Of a stretch of DNA of 64,000 nt, positions 40,143-49,174 are shown in pieces (position 1 is the first letter of the stretch; every line of letters starts with the position of its first letter). This stretch comes from Shinella kummerowiae (GTDB lineage: Bacteria; Pseudomonadota; Alphaproteobacteria; Rhizobiales; Rhizobiaceae), in NCBI RefSeq assembly GCF_009827055.1, contig NZ_WUMK01000011.1:184376-248375 (forward strand), written 5' to 3'. The notes below the pieces were generated by a model. That model saw only the letters and a list, made by a program, of their open reading frames with translations. It ran no database searches and was not told the origin of the DNA. The translations under genes were made by a program, and so were the position numbers.

Positions 40143-42523
40143 CAGCTTGCACTCCTTCTTTTCTGAAAAACGGGAAGCCAGTCCTTGGGGTCGTTGCCGA
40201 CTTCGGCGCGGATCGCGTCGAGAAGCTCGACATTGGCCGTTCGGCCGGAGAGGATCGCAAGTTCGTCGTCGAAGCCATTGAGATTGAGTTCAGCGACGAC
40301 GCTGTTGTGGCCCTGCTTCAACACGAACCGCCGGCTCTCGACAGACAGTTCTCGCGCGATCAGTTCGTACTCACGCTCGGTGAGCTTGAACCCGTCCACA
40401 TAGTCGGGATGGTTGCCGCGGGAGTTGGGCAGAAAGATCTGCGTCGGGCATTGCTCGATGATCGTATGCGCGATCGGAGAGATCAGCGCGTCGCGCGGGC
40501 TCTGCGTGGCAAACAGCATCAGCCCGTTCTGCTTGCGGATCGTCTTCAGCTTGTTCTGCGCGAGGTCGCGGAAGCCCTCGTCTTGCAGTGCTTTCCAGAA
40601 TTCGTCGATGACGATGATGATCCGTCGGCCGTCGATCAGTTGCTCGACGCGGTGGAAGAGATAGGCCATCAGGGGCGTGCGGATTTCCTCATTGTCGAGG
40701 AAGTCCGTCATGTCGTAGCCGATGAACTTCCCGTTGCCCCCCAAATCGCCGAAACCAATGTCCTCGATGACGTTGTCGAAGACCCAGCCGAGCGCCCCTC
40801 CCCTCTCCCACCGTCGCAGTCGGGCCGCAATGCCCTCCATGTCGGTGTTGTTGAGGAAGGTGCGCAGGGCGCCGATCGTCCGCTGCTCCGGCGGCAGATC
40901 GGCAAGCCCGTCGATGGCGCCGGCGATATCGCGAAGTTCGGTGACGCTCAGTTCACGGGTGCCCGACCCGACAAGCTTGCCGACCCAACGGGTGAGGAAG
41001 ACCTTGTTCTCCGGTGTGAGGTCGAGGGCCTTGAGGGGAGCGCAGCCGGTGGGCGTGCCATTCTTGAGAGGAAGATAGGTGCCGCCGGCGGCGCGGACAT
41101 AGAGGTCCGCGCCGCGGTCCTTGTCGAAGAAGACGACATGCGGATCGTGCTTTTCAAGCTGCGATAGCATGAAGTTGACGATCACCGTCTTGCCGGCGCC
41201 GGATGGGCCGCACATGAACGTGTTGCCGAGATCGCCATAATGGAGATTGAAGTAGTATGGCGAGCCGGATGCCGTTTTCAGCAAGGCGACGGCCGGTCCC
41301 CACTCGTTGCCGTCCTTCTGCCCGATCGGATAGGAATGGAATGGCGACAGTGCCGCGAAATTGCGCGAGGTGATCGCTCCCGATCGTGCGCGGTAGCGGA
41401 AATTGCCCGGCAATTGCGCCCACCAGGCAGCCTCAAGACCGAGATCCTCGCGCGCCACGACCGCCCCACCGTTGGTCAGGCTCGCGCGGGCCTTGGCAAG
41501 GTTATCCGTCAATTCCTTCACGGAGGCGGCGAAGACGGCGAGCGTCAGGTGATGCTCACCTAGCACGAAGCGGTTCGATTCCAGATCATCCATCGCTTCG
41601 TCGAGCTCGCCGATCTGCGAGGCCGCCTTGTCGCCACTGCTAACCAACTGGTTCTGCTTGCGGCCCATGATGACGCGGGCATCCGCCTTCGAGGCGAAGC
41701 AGAAGGATTGCGACAGGATCAGTTCGAAGGGACTGGTCAGAACGCCGTCCAGCATCCCCGTCCTGGTGCGGGCAGGGTATTCCTTGATGCTCAACATACC
41801 GGCAAATCGGCTTTCGGCCTCATGGCGGATTTCGATTGTCTCGCGGCCGATGATGACACGATCGGAATAGATGGCCGAGGAAATCCGGCCCACGGTCAAC
41901 GGGACCGGCTCGCGCCGGCCGCCGACCAACTGGTGAAGCACCTCGCTCGGCTCGGAAAACAGGACCCCGTCGCGATCATAGAGGGAGAGCACGCGCGGCT
42001 CGAAGCGTTTCAAGCCGGCAACGACGTCCACGACCTTATCCTGAAGGTGCTTCAGCGCCTCCTCGTCCAGTTCGACGCCTGAACGGAATCGCTGCCGCAA
42101 TCGGGATAGCAGCTTCGCGGCCTTGTCGGCCGGATCGCGCGCCGGCGACCAGAGTACGGTGAGATACAGGTCGTTGCGAAACAGGTCCTCGCGCACCATG
42201 CGCTCGCGATACTTCTCGTTTAGCGCGGCCGAGAACGGCGTTGCGAATGTCCCGTCCGGATAGTCGCGGTCGCGACGACGAACAAGATGAGACCACAAGG
42301 CGAGCCGCTCATCGGAGATATTACGATAAAGCGTATTCAGATCACGATGGAGCGCGTTGAGGTCGAGAACGTCGGCGGTCTCGAAGGACACGCCGTCAAG
42401 AGCCACCATCACCATCAAGGTGCGGGAGTCGAGTGCGACGGTGGTTTCGTCGACATGGCGCACATAGGGAATGAAGGTTTCCGGGGTGAGCTCGCGCGAT
42501 TTGAGCGTGGCGACGCTAGGCAT
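40142..42523 (-). CDS. virB4: Type IV secretion ATPase VirB4
   Basis: About 793 residues from ATG 42523, which follows AAAGGGA; the frame is open to 42556. N-terminal CagE_TrbE domain and C-terminal ATPase with Walker A 'CGPSGAGKTVIVNFML' (about 440) and Walker B 'RRIIIVIDEFWKAL' (about 635), plus 'LMLFATQSPRDALISP'. Drives pilus biogenesis. The start overlaps the virB3 stop by 8 bases. Confidence 0.95.
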   Translation of the reverse strand: MPSVATLKSRELTPETFIPYVRHVDETTVALDSRTLMVMVALDGVSFETADVLDLNALHRDLNTLYRNISDERLALWSHLVRRRDRDYPDGTFATPFSAALNEKYRERMVREDLFRNDLYLTVLWSPARDPADKAAKLLSRLRQRFRSGVELDEEALKHLQDKVVDVVAGLKRFEPRVLSLYDRDGVLFSEPSEVLHQLVGGRREPVPLTVGRISSAIYSDRVIIGRETIEIRHEAESRFAGMLSIKEYPARTRTGMLDGVLTSPFELILSQSFCFASKADARVIMGRKQNQLVSSGDKAASQIGELDEAMDDLESNRFVLGEHHLTLAVFAASVKELTDNLAKARASLTNGGAVVAREDLGLEAAWWAQLPGNFRYRARSGAITSRNFAALSPFHSYPIGQKDGNEWGPAVALLKTASGSPYYFNLHYGDLGNTFMCGPSGAGKTVIVNFMLSQLEKHDPHVVFFDKDRGADLYVRAAGGTYLPLKNGTPTGCAPLKALDLTPENKVFLTRWVGKLVGSGTRELSVTELRDIAGAIDGLADLPPEQRTIGALRTFLNNTDMEGIAARLRRWERGGALGWVFDNVIEDIGFGDLGGNGKFIGYDMTDFLDNEEIRTPLMAYLFHRVEQLIDGRRIIIVIDEFWKALQDEGFRDLAQNKLKTIRKQNGLMLFATQSPRDALISPIAHTIIEQCPTQIFLPNSRGNHPDYVDGFKLTEREYELIARELSVESRRFVLKQGHNSVVAELNLNGFDDELAILSGRTANVELLDAIRAEVGNDPKDWLPVFQKRRSAS

Positions 42524-42857
42524 ATCCGAGGTCCCTTTCGTCAAAGCGCCGGACAAGCTTCAGCGGTGAAAGCGTGGCTCCGCCCCAATAGGCGCCGTTC
42601 CGGGTCCGGCCGCGCGTCTCCACCCAGGCCACCAGGATCCGGAACATGTTGTGGTCGTGCTTGACCAGCGCCCGGAAGACGAAATGGAAGACGACGCCAA
42701 CGAATGCATAACCGACCGAGCCGGCGGCGAGGTAGAAGATCGTGGTCGCCATGACGTTGATGCCCATGGCTTCCATCGTGACGCCGGCGATCATCGCTGG
42801 CCGTGTGCAGGCGATGAACAGGGTGTCTTCCTCGAGCTCGGGTCGCGGGGCCGCCAT
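42516..42857 (-). CDS. virB3: Type IV secretion protein VirB3
   Basis: 113 residues from ATG 42857 (GGGAGC upstream). Starts 'MAAPRPELEEDTLFIACTRP' with the family pattern FxACTRP, then two hydrophobic segments ('GINVMATTIFYLAAGSVGYA', 'FVGVVFHFVFRALVKHD'). Inner-membrane partner of VirB4 and VirB6. Five bases separate it from the virB2 stop. Confidence 0.92.
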   Translation of the reverse strand: MAAPRPELEEDTLFIACTRPAMIAGVTMEAMGINVMATTIFYLAAGSVGYAFVGVVFHFVFRALVKHDHNMFRILVAWVETRGRTRNGAYWGGATLSPLKLVRRFDERDLGYA

Positions 42858-42861
42858 GTGG

Positions 42862-43161
42862 TCAGCTCCCGATGATCGTGCTGACGAGTTCCGAAGAGCC
42901 GGCGATGACGCCGATGCCGACAATCCAGTAGCCTGCGCGGCGCAGGTCCATGTAGCCAAACATCCAGGCGAGCGCGATCAGGATGACAGCGATGGTGGCG
43001 AACAGCCTGAAGATGTTGCCCTGCAACAGATCGACGACGTTCTGCAAGATCGTCTCAATGCCGGCGGCCTGTGCAAAAGCCGGCTCGACCAGCATCGCTA
43101 GCACAGCAAACGCCATCGCAGACGGGGCCGCAAACGCGCGGATATGGGGACTGAACGTCAT
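42862..43161 (-). CDS. virB2: Type IV secretion major pilin VirB2
   Basis: 99-residue prepilin. Long signal sequence ('PSAMAFAVLAMLVEPAFAQA', cleavage after AFA), then the pilin with two hydrophobic helices ('NIFRLFATIAVILIALAWMF' and 'AGYWIVGIGVIAGSSELVST'), as in VirB2/TrbC. The ATG overlaps the virB1 stop by 4 bases. Confidence 0.94.
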   Translation of the reverse strand: MTFSPHIRAFAAPSAMAFAVLAMLVEPAFAQAAGIETILQNVVDLLQGNIFRLFATIAVILIALAWMFGYMDLRRAGYWIVGIGVIAGSSELVSTIIGS

Positions 43162-43844
43162 TCACTTTGCTCCATTTGATTGTTCTGAAACACCAGGACG
43201 GAAGAGCCGCGCCGGCTGTTGAAGACGTCCCATGTGGCTGCGGAAGCTAAGGTGGCGGTCTTGTGCTCGGAATTCTCGGCAACCACTTCTGCGACGACAT
43301 CGGCCGGATCGGAGGCGGTAGGTTCGTCGATCGCCCTCCCCTCCCCCGTCTCCGTGATGGTCAGCCGGGCGATGGTCGGACCAAGCCGTTTGATTTCGCG
43401 GCGAACCTGAACGTCGTAGTTGACCATCGCACCGACCGAGGGATCGTCGCGGCCATAGTAGGAGTGGAGCATCACCTGCTCCGCCCTGGCCGGATCTGCG
43501 CCGGCCTTGACGGCAAGACGGTAGTAGCCATCCAGCAGCGTGGCCGTTGCTTGCAGGTTCAGGCAAGGATCGAAGGCGTCGGATATGGAGAGCTTCAGCT
43601 TTTGAACCTCCTCCACCCCGATTCCGCCGAGACCGAGCTGAATATCGTGATGCGCGGCCGCTAGCGATGTGGCGATTTCAATCGCCTCGGCTTTCGATGC
43701 CGGCTGTGTTTTGAGTGGCTTGCCGCTGTTGATACGAATGTTGAAAGGCGCGAACCGGCTCTCAAGGCTCACGACTCCGGCCAGCATTTCAGACGCAACA
43801 AAGGGTGCGCAGGTCTGCGCAAGGTCGAGAAAAGCAACGGGCAT
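43158..43844 (-). CDS. virB1: VirB1-type lytic transglycosylase
   Basis: 228 residues from ATG 43844 ('MPVAFLDLAQTCAPFVASEM'). Catalytic Glu in 'AGVVSLESRFAPFNIRINSG' (residue about 27) and the SLT-family 'LQATATLLDGYYRLAV...YYGRDDPS' region. It locally opens peptidoglycan for assembly. No clear signal peptide is seen, as in some VirB1 homologues. The upstream extension of the frame overlaps the preceding gene and is not used. Confidence 0.92.
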   Translation of the reverse strand: MPVAFLDLAQTCAPFVASEMLAGVVSLESRFAPFNIRINSGKPLKTQPASKAEAIEIATSLAAAHHDIQLGLGGIGVEEVQKLKLSISDAFDPCLNLQATATLLDGYYRLAVKAGADPARAEQVMLHSYYGRDDPSVGAMVNYDVQVRREIKRLGPTIARLTITETGEGRAIDEPTASDPADVVAEVVAENSEHKTATLASAATWDVFNSRRGSSVLVFQNNQMEQSE

Positions 43845-43846
43845 GT

Positions 43847-44383
43847 CTAGAACCACACCCTCTGCTTGCCGACGCCGTCGATGGTTACATCGATGTATCG
43901 AGGTTTCTCGCGGACCAGCGGGCGGCTGATTGTGTAGGCCATGCACTGGTAGCGGCCATCGAGTTGCTGCCAGCGTGGCGAGATTACCGAGTCACTCCTC
44001 CCGCCGGCATTGTCTCGGTCCCGCCGGCAAAGCCTGTCGCTCACCGGCTGCATAGATGTCGACACGCAGGTTCCGTCGCGCCCGGTCAAGCCAACGCCTG
44101 CTGACAAACGGTAGCCGTCGTTGCAATAGTAGGGTTCATATCGAGGGCGGGAGCTTTGAAAGCCAACGCCGCTGCAGGTCGGGAAAGAACGTCCCTTGGC
44201 GAGCCATCTCCAGAGTTTCTGGATCGGTTGGCGGCACTCAGCGTATTGTGTCGCGCCGCCGAGATTGGATAGGCACAGGATAACCTGGCAACCCCACTCG
44301 TCGGCACGCGCGCATTGTCCAGAACTGAGATATAGTGAACCGGACCATAACGCCACTATGATCGTTCGAAAGAGGCTCTTCAT
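43847..44383 (-). CDS. Cysteine-rich secreted conjugal transfer protein (TrbM/KikA-like)
   Basis: 178 residues with a signal peptide ('LFRTIIVALWSGSLYLSSGQ', cleavage near ARA-DEW). The mature start 'DEWGCQVILCLSNLGGATQY' / 'AECRQPIQKLWRWLAKGRSF' and many Cys fit TrbM/KikA/MpfK-type proteins of mating-pair formation. First gene of the virB operon, 2 bases before virB1. The family assignment rests on the cysteine pattern only. Confidence 0.7.
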   Translation of the reverse strand: MKSLFRTIIVALWSGSLYLSSGQCARADEWGCQVILCLSNLGGATQYAECRQPIQKLWRWLAKGRSFPTCSGVGFQSSRPRYEPYYCNDGYRLSAGVGLTGRDGTCVSTSMQPVSDRLCRRDRDNAGGRSDSVISPRWQQLDGRYQCMAYTISRPLVREKPRYIDVTIDGVGKQRVWF

Positions 44384-44478
44384 GCCCCCTACCCTCCGAT
44401 TGAAACTTTGTTGGACGGGATGCGAAGAATCGTCGCGCCCTAACGCTCATACTATGCAAATAATAGATAGTTAAATCG
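44384..44478. promoter_or_regulatory. Divergent promoter region of the virB operon
   Basis: 95-base AT-rich gap between the trbM-like/virB operon (minus) and the winged-helix regulator gene (plus). TATGCAAATAATAGATAG near 44453-44470 could hold a -10 element. The only place where virB transcription can start within this window. Confidence 0.5.
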
Positions 44479-44841
44479 ATGGCAAGCAAATTGAGTGACC
44501 GATGGCAAACACAAGCACTGTCTGTCTTCGCCGTGCGTGAAATCCTCGACAAACCGCTTGAGGACGAGAGCGCGCAATCGCGCATCAAACAGATCGGGAT
44601 GATCAACATCCTCTATATGATGCACCAAGCGCACGAGAAGCTAACGCTCTCAAATATAATACAGTTTACGGGGATGACGCGCGGCGGCGTCATCGAAACC
44701 ATTGATCTTCTGGTCCAGCGCGGTGTCCTGACAGAGACGCTTGGAAAGAACTCCATGGGGCGAGGGACAGCCAGGCAATTTGAGTTCGCTGACCAGGTGT
44801 TTCAAGCGATTCGGTCTGCTGCAGCGAGTGAAGAGCGCTGA
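44479..44841 (+). CDS. Winged-helix (MarR-like) transcriptional regulator
   Basis: 120 residues with a single winged-helix domain: 'LTLSNIIQFTGMTRGGVIE' (recognition helix) and 'TIDLLVQRGVLTETLGKNSM' (wing). No ligand-binding or receiver domain is visible. Divergent from the virB operon, so probably its regulator. On some rhizobial symbiotic plasmids a small winged-helix protein, RctA, represses virB from a similar position; equivalence here is a hypothesis from context. Confidence 0.8.
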   Translation: MASKLSDRWQTQALSVFAVREILDKPLEDESAQSRIKQIGMINILYMMHQAHEKLTLSNIIQFTGMTRGGVIETIDLLVQRGVLTETLGKNSMGRGTARQFEFADQVFQAIRSAAASEER

Positions 44842-45289
44842 TTTTACTTAACAAAGTTTTAAAGATGCCGCGGCTGGGGTCGGTAACCCGAGTTAGGACC
44901 GAGGAAGGGATTTGGGATGATCGTTCCTCATATGTCGCGCGTTAGACGATACGAAAACTTTAAGTGCCGCCTGAGATATCCGACTCAGAGATTTTGGCCG
45001 CTGGATACGACTCGAAAGTGACTGCTCAGACCGAGCTTTTGCCGAAGGATATTTTTTATGCCGGAAAGATTCCAGTGCACAAATGAGAGCCTGATTTAGA
45101 GCGTATCTGTGCTAACAGTCTGTTCTTAAATGCCAAAACGGCTGGAGTTTAATATGAACGGGTGACGTCTTTCAGCTTTTATTAACCCTAAATAGCTTGC
45201 CAGCCCTCTAGAATCGATGCTTATTGAAAGCAGCGGATTGTTCGCGAATTTCCGCTCGGAAGCGCTATTTCAAGAAGTCAGGCTCGGGC
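44842..45289. promoter_or_regulatory. Upstream region of repABC
   Basis: 450 bases without a gene. Expected to contain the repA promoter and RepA/RepB operator. AT-rich stretches near 45045-45060 (GATATTTTTTATG) and 45175-45200 are the best promoter candidates. No parS-type palindrome was found in this part. Confidence 0.45.
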
Positions 45290-46501
45290 ATGCCCAAAAT
45301 CGCTGCAAAATTACCACCAAAAGACGAAGACCTGATGGGCTTGATTGAGCGCCATTCCCGGTCTCTGTCGGCGCAACTGCAAGAGCATCAACTCGCAACT
45401 TTCCCGCCGACAGCTGAAAAAGGTATCCGAACGTTTCAGCCGGCCGAGGCAGCAAAGCTGGTCGGGGTGAAGGAGGTCTACCTTCGTCAACTCGCCAACG
45501 AGGTCGAGGATTTGCAGGTCAGCACCAGTCCGACCGGACGACGGTCGTATTCCGTCGAGGACATGCACAAAATCCGCAAACACCTTGACCAGGCGGGACG
45601 TGGGAATCGTCGCTATCTCCCCCATCGCCGCGATGATGAAGCACTCCAGATTATCTCCGTGATGAATTTCAAGGGCGGGTCCGGCAAGACGACCACCGCC
45701 GCCCACCTTGCTCAGTATCTCGCTCTCCGCGGCTATCGCGTCCTCGCCATCGATCTTGATCCGCAGGCAAGTCTCTCGACGCTTTTCGGCACCCAGCCGG
45801 AAACTGATGTCAATGCAAACGAGACGCTCTATGGCGCGATCCGCTATGACGACCCTCGCCCGATGGGCGAAATTGTACGGGCGACCTATATCCCGGACCT
45901 GCATTTGATTCCCGGTAACCTCGAACTGATGGAGTTCGAACACGACACGCCGCGGGCGCTTATGAAACGCAAGGTCGGCGACACGATGTTTTTCCATCGG
46001 ATCAGCGAGGTGCTTGACCAGGTCGCTCCCAACTACGACGTCGTGGTGGTCGACTGCCCGCCACAGCTTGGCTATCTGACCCTCTCCGCCCTGACCGCAG
46101 CCACGTCTGTTCTGATTACGGTGCATCCGCAGATGCTCGATGTCATGTCCATGAACCAGTTTCTTTCGATGACATCGGACCTGCTTCGGGAAATCTCCTC
46201 CCACGGCGCGCGCTTCGATTACAACTGGATGCGCTATCTCGTGACCCGTTTTGAGCCTAGCGATGGACCACAGAACCAGATGGTTGGGTACCTGCGGGCA
46301 ATCTTTGGTGAAAATGTCCTCAACTTTCCGATGCTGAAGACGACGGCGGTCTCGGATGCCGGACTGACGAACCAGACCCTTTTTGAAGTGGAAAGAGGAC
46401 AATTCACGCGCGCTACCTATGACCGCGCGCTTGAAGCGATGAACAATGTCAACGACGAGATCGAGTCGCTAATCAAGAAGGCATGGGGACGCAAGCCATG
46501 A
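45290..46501 (+). CDS. repA: Plasmid partitioning ATPase RepA (ParA)
   Basis: 403 residues from ATG 45290. The N-terminal DNA-binding region ('FQPAEAAKLVGVKEVYLRQL') autoregulates the operon. ParA ATPase motifs: 'VMNFKGGSGKTTTAAHLAQY' (about 125-144), 'VLAIDLDPQASLSTLFG' and 'DVVVVDCPPQLGYLTLSAL'. Works with RepB on parS for plasmid segregation. The stop overlaps the repB start (ATGA). Confidence 0.96.
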   Translation: MPKIAAKLPPKDEDLMGLIERHSRSLSAQLQEHQLATFPPTAEKGIRTFQPAEAAKLVGVKEVYLRQLANEVEDLQVSTSPTGRRSYSVEDMHKIRKHLDQAGRGNRRYLPHRRDDEALQIISVMNFKGGSGKTTTAAHLAQYLALRGYRVLAIDLDPQASLSTLFGTQPETDVNANETLYGAIRYDDPRPMGEIVRATYIPDLHLIPGNLELMEFEHDTPRALMKRKVGDTMFFHRISEVLDQVAPNYDVVVVDCPPQLGYLTLSALTAATSVLITVHPQMLDVMSMNQFLSMTSDLLREISSHGARFDYNWMRYLVTRFEPSDGPQNQMVGYLRAIFGENVLNFPMLKTTAVSDAGLTNQTLFEVERGQFTRATYDRALEAMNNVNDEIESLIKKAWGRKP

Positions 46502-47538
46502 GCAGGAAGGATATCCTCCGCGCACCAAAACCGACGGCCGGCGTCGTCGAGCCAGTTGAAAGGCCGACAAAGAGCCGCATCCTTCCGCTTCTCGGTACTC
46601 CCCTGGCTGACGGACCTCAGCCGGCCTCATCTCGTCTCACAAGCCAGGTCGGCAGCGCCTTTGCAGAGGGCAAGGCACGGTTTGAGCGTGCGGAGGAAAT
46701 AGAAAAGCGCCTTTCGGAAGGCCAGACCATTGTGGAGCTAGACACCGACACGATCGATCCGTCCTTCGTTCAGGACCGCATGCCTGGCGACATCGACGGT
46801 CTCGTCGAGGCTATCCGAGAACAAGGCCAACAGATCCCGATTCTTGTGCGCCCCCTTCCGGATACTCCGGGTCGATACCAGGTGGCCTTCGGGCACCGTC
46901 GTCTGCGCGCGGTCACGGAATTGGCCCGCCCCGTCAAGGCAGTCGTCAGGGACCTGACCGACGAGCAACTCGTCATTGCTCAGGGCCAGGAGAATAATGA
47001 ACGCCAGGATCTTACATTCATCGAAAAGGCGCGTTTTGCCTCACGGCTGAACGAGCGGTTTTCGAGAGACGTCGTGATGACCGCTTTGTCCGTCTACAAG
47101 AGCGACCTGTCGAACATGCTTTCCGTCGTGACCCGCATTCCCACGGATATCGTCGACGCGATCGGTCCGGCGCCCGGTGTCGGACTGAAAAGCTGGGTGG
47201 GCCTCGCAGATCTTCTCGGGCAGGACAGCGCCCTTGAACACGCATCAAGCTTCCTGCGATCGGCGGGGGCCAAAACCCTCCCCTCACCCGACCGGTTCAA
47301 ATCTCTTGTCGCGAGCCTTAAACCCGCGTCGGCAAAGCGAGGACTTCCGGATCTCCTGACCACGCCCACGGGAGTTCGCCTAGCTCAGGTGACGAAAAGC
47401 AAAGCCAGGTTGGACATCTCGATCGATCGACGCGCGACGCCTGAATTCGCGGCGTTCGTCCTCGAACGGCTGCCAGCGCTTTTTGAGGAGCACCGCTTGA
47501 AGAGCGGCGCGAATGACAAGTTGAATAGCGGAGATTAA
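46498..47538 (+). CDS. repB: Plasmid partitioning protein RepB (ParB)
   Basis: 346 residues from ATG 46498, overlapping the repA stop. N-terminal 'MSRKDILRAPKPTAG' is typical of RepB. ParB nuclease-like domain with 'GQQIPILVRPLPDTPGRYQV' and 'AFGHRRLRAVTELARPVKAV', then 'GQENNERQDLTFIEKARFAS' and a helix-turn-helix ('VMTALSVYKSDLSNMLSVVT'). Binds the parS palindromes at 48917 and 49159. Confidence 0.96.
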   Translation: MSRKDILRAPKPTAGVVEPVERPTKSRILPLLGTPLADGPQPASSRLTSQVGSAFAEGKARFERAEEIEKRLSEGQTIVELDTDTIDPSFVQDRMPGDIDGLVEAIREQGQQIPILVRPLPDTPGRYQVAFGHRRLRAVTELARPVKAVVRDLTDEQLVIAQGQENNERQDLTFIEKARFASRLNERFSRDVVMTALSVYKSDLSNMLSVVTRIPTDIVDAIGPAPGVGLKSWVGLADLLGQDSALEHASSFLRSAGAKTLPSPDRFKSLVASLKPASAKRGLPDLLTTPTGVRLAQVTKSKARLDISIDRRATPEFAAFVLERLPALFEEHRLKSGANDKLNSGD

Positions 47539-47545
47539 GCGGAAA

Positions 47546-47625
47546 AAGAAAAAGGCCCCCAAAACGTCGCCGTCGTGGAAACCTCTTTCAGATCTAAGCA
47601 ACCTGAGAATCGCACTTCCACGGAT
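47546..47625 (-). ncRNA. repABC counter-transcribed RNA (ctRNA, incA type)
   Basis: The repB-repC gap contains the block conserved in repABC plasmids (GGCCCCCAAAACGTCGCCGT on the plus strand), which on the minus strand encodes the antisense RNA that limits RepC synthesis. A minus-strand stem AGGTTTCC/GGGGGCCT followed by TTTTTC gives its terminator at about 47546-47580. The 5' end is approximate. Confidence 0.75.
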
Positions 47626-47692
47626 ATTCGTCAAGAGTCTAGGCACCGATTTGGTGAGCCGATTTCTTTTGCCTTTTGAAAGGTGAAAGACG

Positions 47693-48910
47693 ATGCAGAC
47701 AGGAAGTGTGACGACGCCCTTCGGGCGGCGGCCAATGACGCTCGCTCTCGTGAAGCGACAGGTCGCGACAAATGAGATCAAGGCGGGCAAATCGGTCGAC
47801 AAATGGAAGGTCTTCCGGGACGCTTCCGAAGCCCGAGAAGAACTTGGTCTGCAGTCCAACAGCCTCGCTGTTTTGGACGCGCTGCTAAGCTTCTATCCGG
47901 AGAACGAACTGCGCCAGGACGCACAATTAATCGTGTTCCCGTCGAACGCACAATTGATCCTGCGGGCTCATGGCATGGCTGGAGCGACCCTGCGCCGCCA
48001 CCTCGCGATGCTGGTAGACGCTGGGCTGATTGTCCGGAAGGACAGCGCCAACGGCAAACGTTACGCACGTAAGAACGGCGCCGGTGAGATTGAGAATGCA
48101 TTTGGCTTCGATCTCTCACCGATCCTTGGTCGGTCCGAGGAACTGGCACTCGTGGCGCAGAAAGTTGTCGCGGCGAGGGCTGCCTTCAGGAAAGCCAAAG
48201 AAAACTTGACGATCTGCCGCCGGGACGTCCGCAAGCTGATTTCAGCAGCGATGGAGGAGGGTGCCGATGGTGACTGGGCGGCGATAGAGGCGATGTATTT
48301 GGACCTCGTGGGCCGGATACCGCGAACACCTAGCATGGCGGACATCGCGAACATCCTCGATGAGATGGCGCTTTTGCGCGAGGAGGTCCTCAATCAATTG
48401 GATACTCAGCAAAATTCGCAATTTTATAGCACCAATGATGCTCTTATTGAGCAGCACAAACAGAATTCAAAACCAGAATCCTCAATTGAACTTGAACCTC
48501 GCTCAGAAAAAGAGCAGGGCTGGACGTCGAGCAAGCCCGGCAGGCTAGCGATGAGGGAGCCGCTTAAAGCCTTCCCTCTTGGTTTAGTATTGAAGGCATG
48601 CCCGCAGATTGCCGACTATGGGCCTGGCGGGAGCGTTGGAGCCTGGCGCGAGCTGATGTCGGCCGCCGTGGTGGTGCGATCGATGCTGGGGATCAGTCCA
48701 TCCGCCTATCAGGACGCGTGCGAGGTCATGGGAGCCGAAAATGCCGCCGTTGCGGTGGGCTGCATTTTGGAGCGCGCACATCTGATTAACTCGGCAGGTG
48801 GGTATCTTCGAGACCTAACCCGGCGAACCGAGCGAGGCGAGTTTTCTCTCGGCCCGGTGATCATGGCGCTTCTCCGCAGCAACGGCGAGCGGGCGCTGCA
48901 AGCGGGATGA
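47693..48910 (+). CDS. repC: Replication initiator RepC
   Basis: 405 residues. N-terminal 'PFGRRPMTLALVKRQVATNE' and 'GLQSNSLAVLDALLSFYPEN' as in RepC, winged-helix region 'GMAGATLRRHLAMLVDAGLI' and C-terminal domain ending 'RTERGEFSLGPVIMALLRSN'. Starts at ATG 47693 after GAAAGGTG. Translation is controlled by the ctRNA encoded just upstream. RepC acts in cis on an origin inside its own gene. Confidence 0.96.
   Translation: MQTGSVTTPFGRRPMTLALVKRQVATNEIKAGKSVDKWKVFRDASEAREELGLQSNSLAVLDALLSFYPENELRQDAQLIVFPSNAQLILRAHGMAGATLRRHLAMLVDAGLIVRKDSANGKRYARKNGAGEIENAFGFDLSPILGRSEELALVAQKVVAARAAFRKAKENLTICRRDVRKLISAAMEEGADGDWAAIEAMYLDLVGRIPRTPSMADIANILDEMALLREEVLNQLDTQQNSQFYSTNDALIEQHKQNSKPESSIELEPRSEKEQGWTSSKPGRLAMREPLKAFPLGLVLKACPQIADYGPGGSVGAWRELMSAAVVVRSMLGISPSAYQDACEVMGAENAAVAVGCILERAHLINSAGGYLRDLTRRTERGEFSLGPVIMALLRSNGERALQAG
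48390..48480. other. Probable replication origin within repC
   Basis: The central part of repC is clearly more AT-rich than its surroundings (for example AAAATTCGCAATTTTATAGC near 48409-48428). In repABC plasmids the origin lies in such an AT-rich stretch of repC. Assigned by analogy. Confidence 0.55.
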
Positions 48911-48916
48911 AGCGGA

Positions 48917-48932
48917 GTTAGTTGCGACTAAC
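48917..48932. other. parS: parS partition site 1
   Basis: GTTAGTTGCGACTAAC matches the repABC parS consensus GTTNNNNGCNNNNAAC exactly. Located 6 bases after the repC stop. Identical to the second copy at 49159-49174, and identity continues for 5 more bases (TGCGT). Confidence 0.9.
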
Positions 48933-49158
48933 TGCGTTAATAGGCTGAAATCATAGCGGTTTCTGAAGTGGCGGTAGCTTCAGCGTCCTCGCCTACGCTA
49001 ATATCGCGGGTTGGCAGCGCGTGTTAGCTATCTTGACGCAGGTTTCGAGATGCTGAGATGAAAAAAAAAGCTGACGCAGACGACCTCATCCGCCGAGTCT
49101 GAATCAGGCAGACACTCGATGACGGCCATTCGCATCGTCAAGCAAGGATGTCTCGGTG

Positions 49159-49174
49159 TTAGTTGCGACTAACT
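49159..49174. other. parS: parS partition site 2
   Basis: Second identical GTTAGTTGCGACTAAC palindrome, 242 bases from the first. Two parS sites downstream of repC allow RepB to load on a short cluster. Confidence 0.9.

Noticed and set aside
45311..46402. 363-codon minus-strand open frame
   Set aside because: Exact antisense of repA, which has full ParA motifs.
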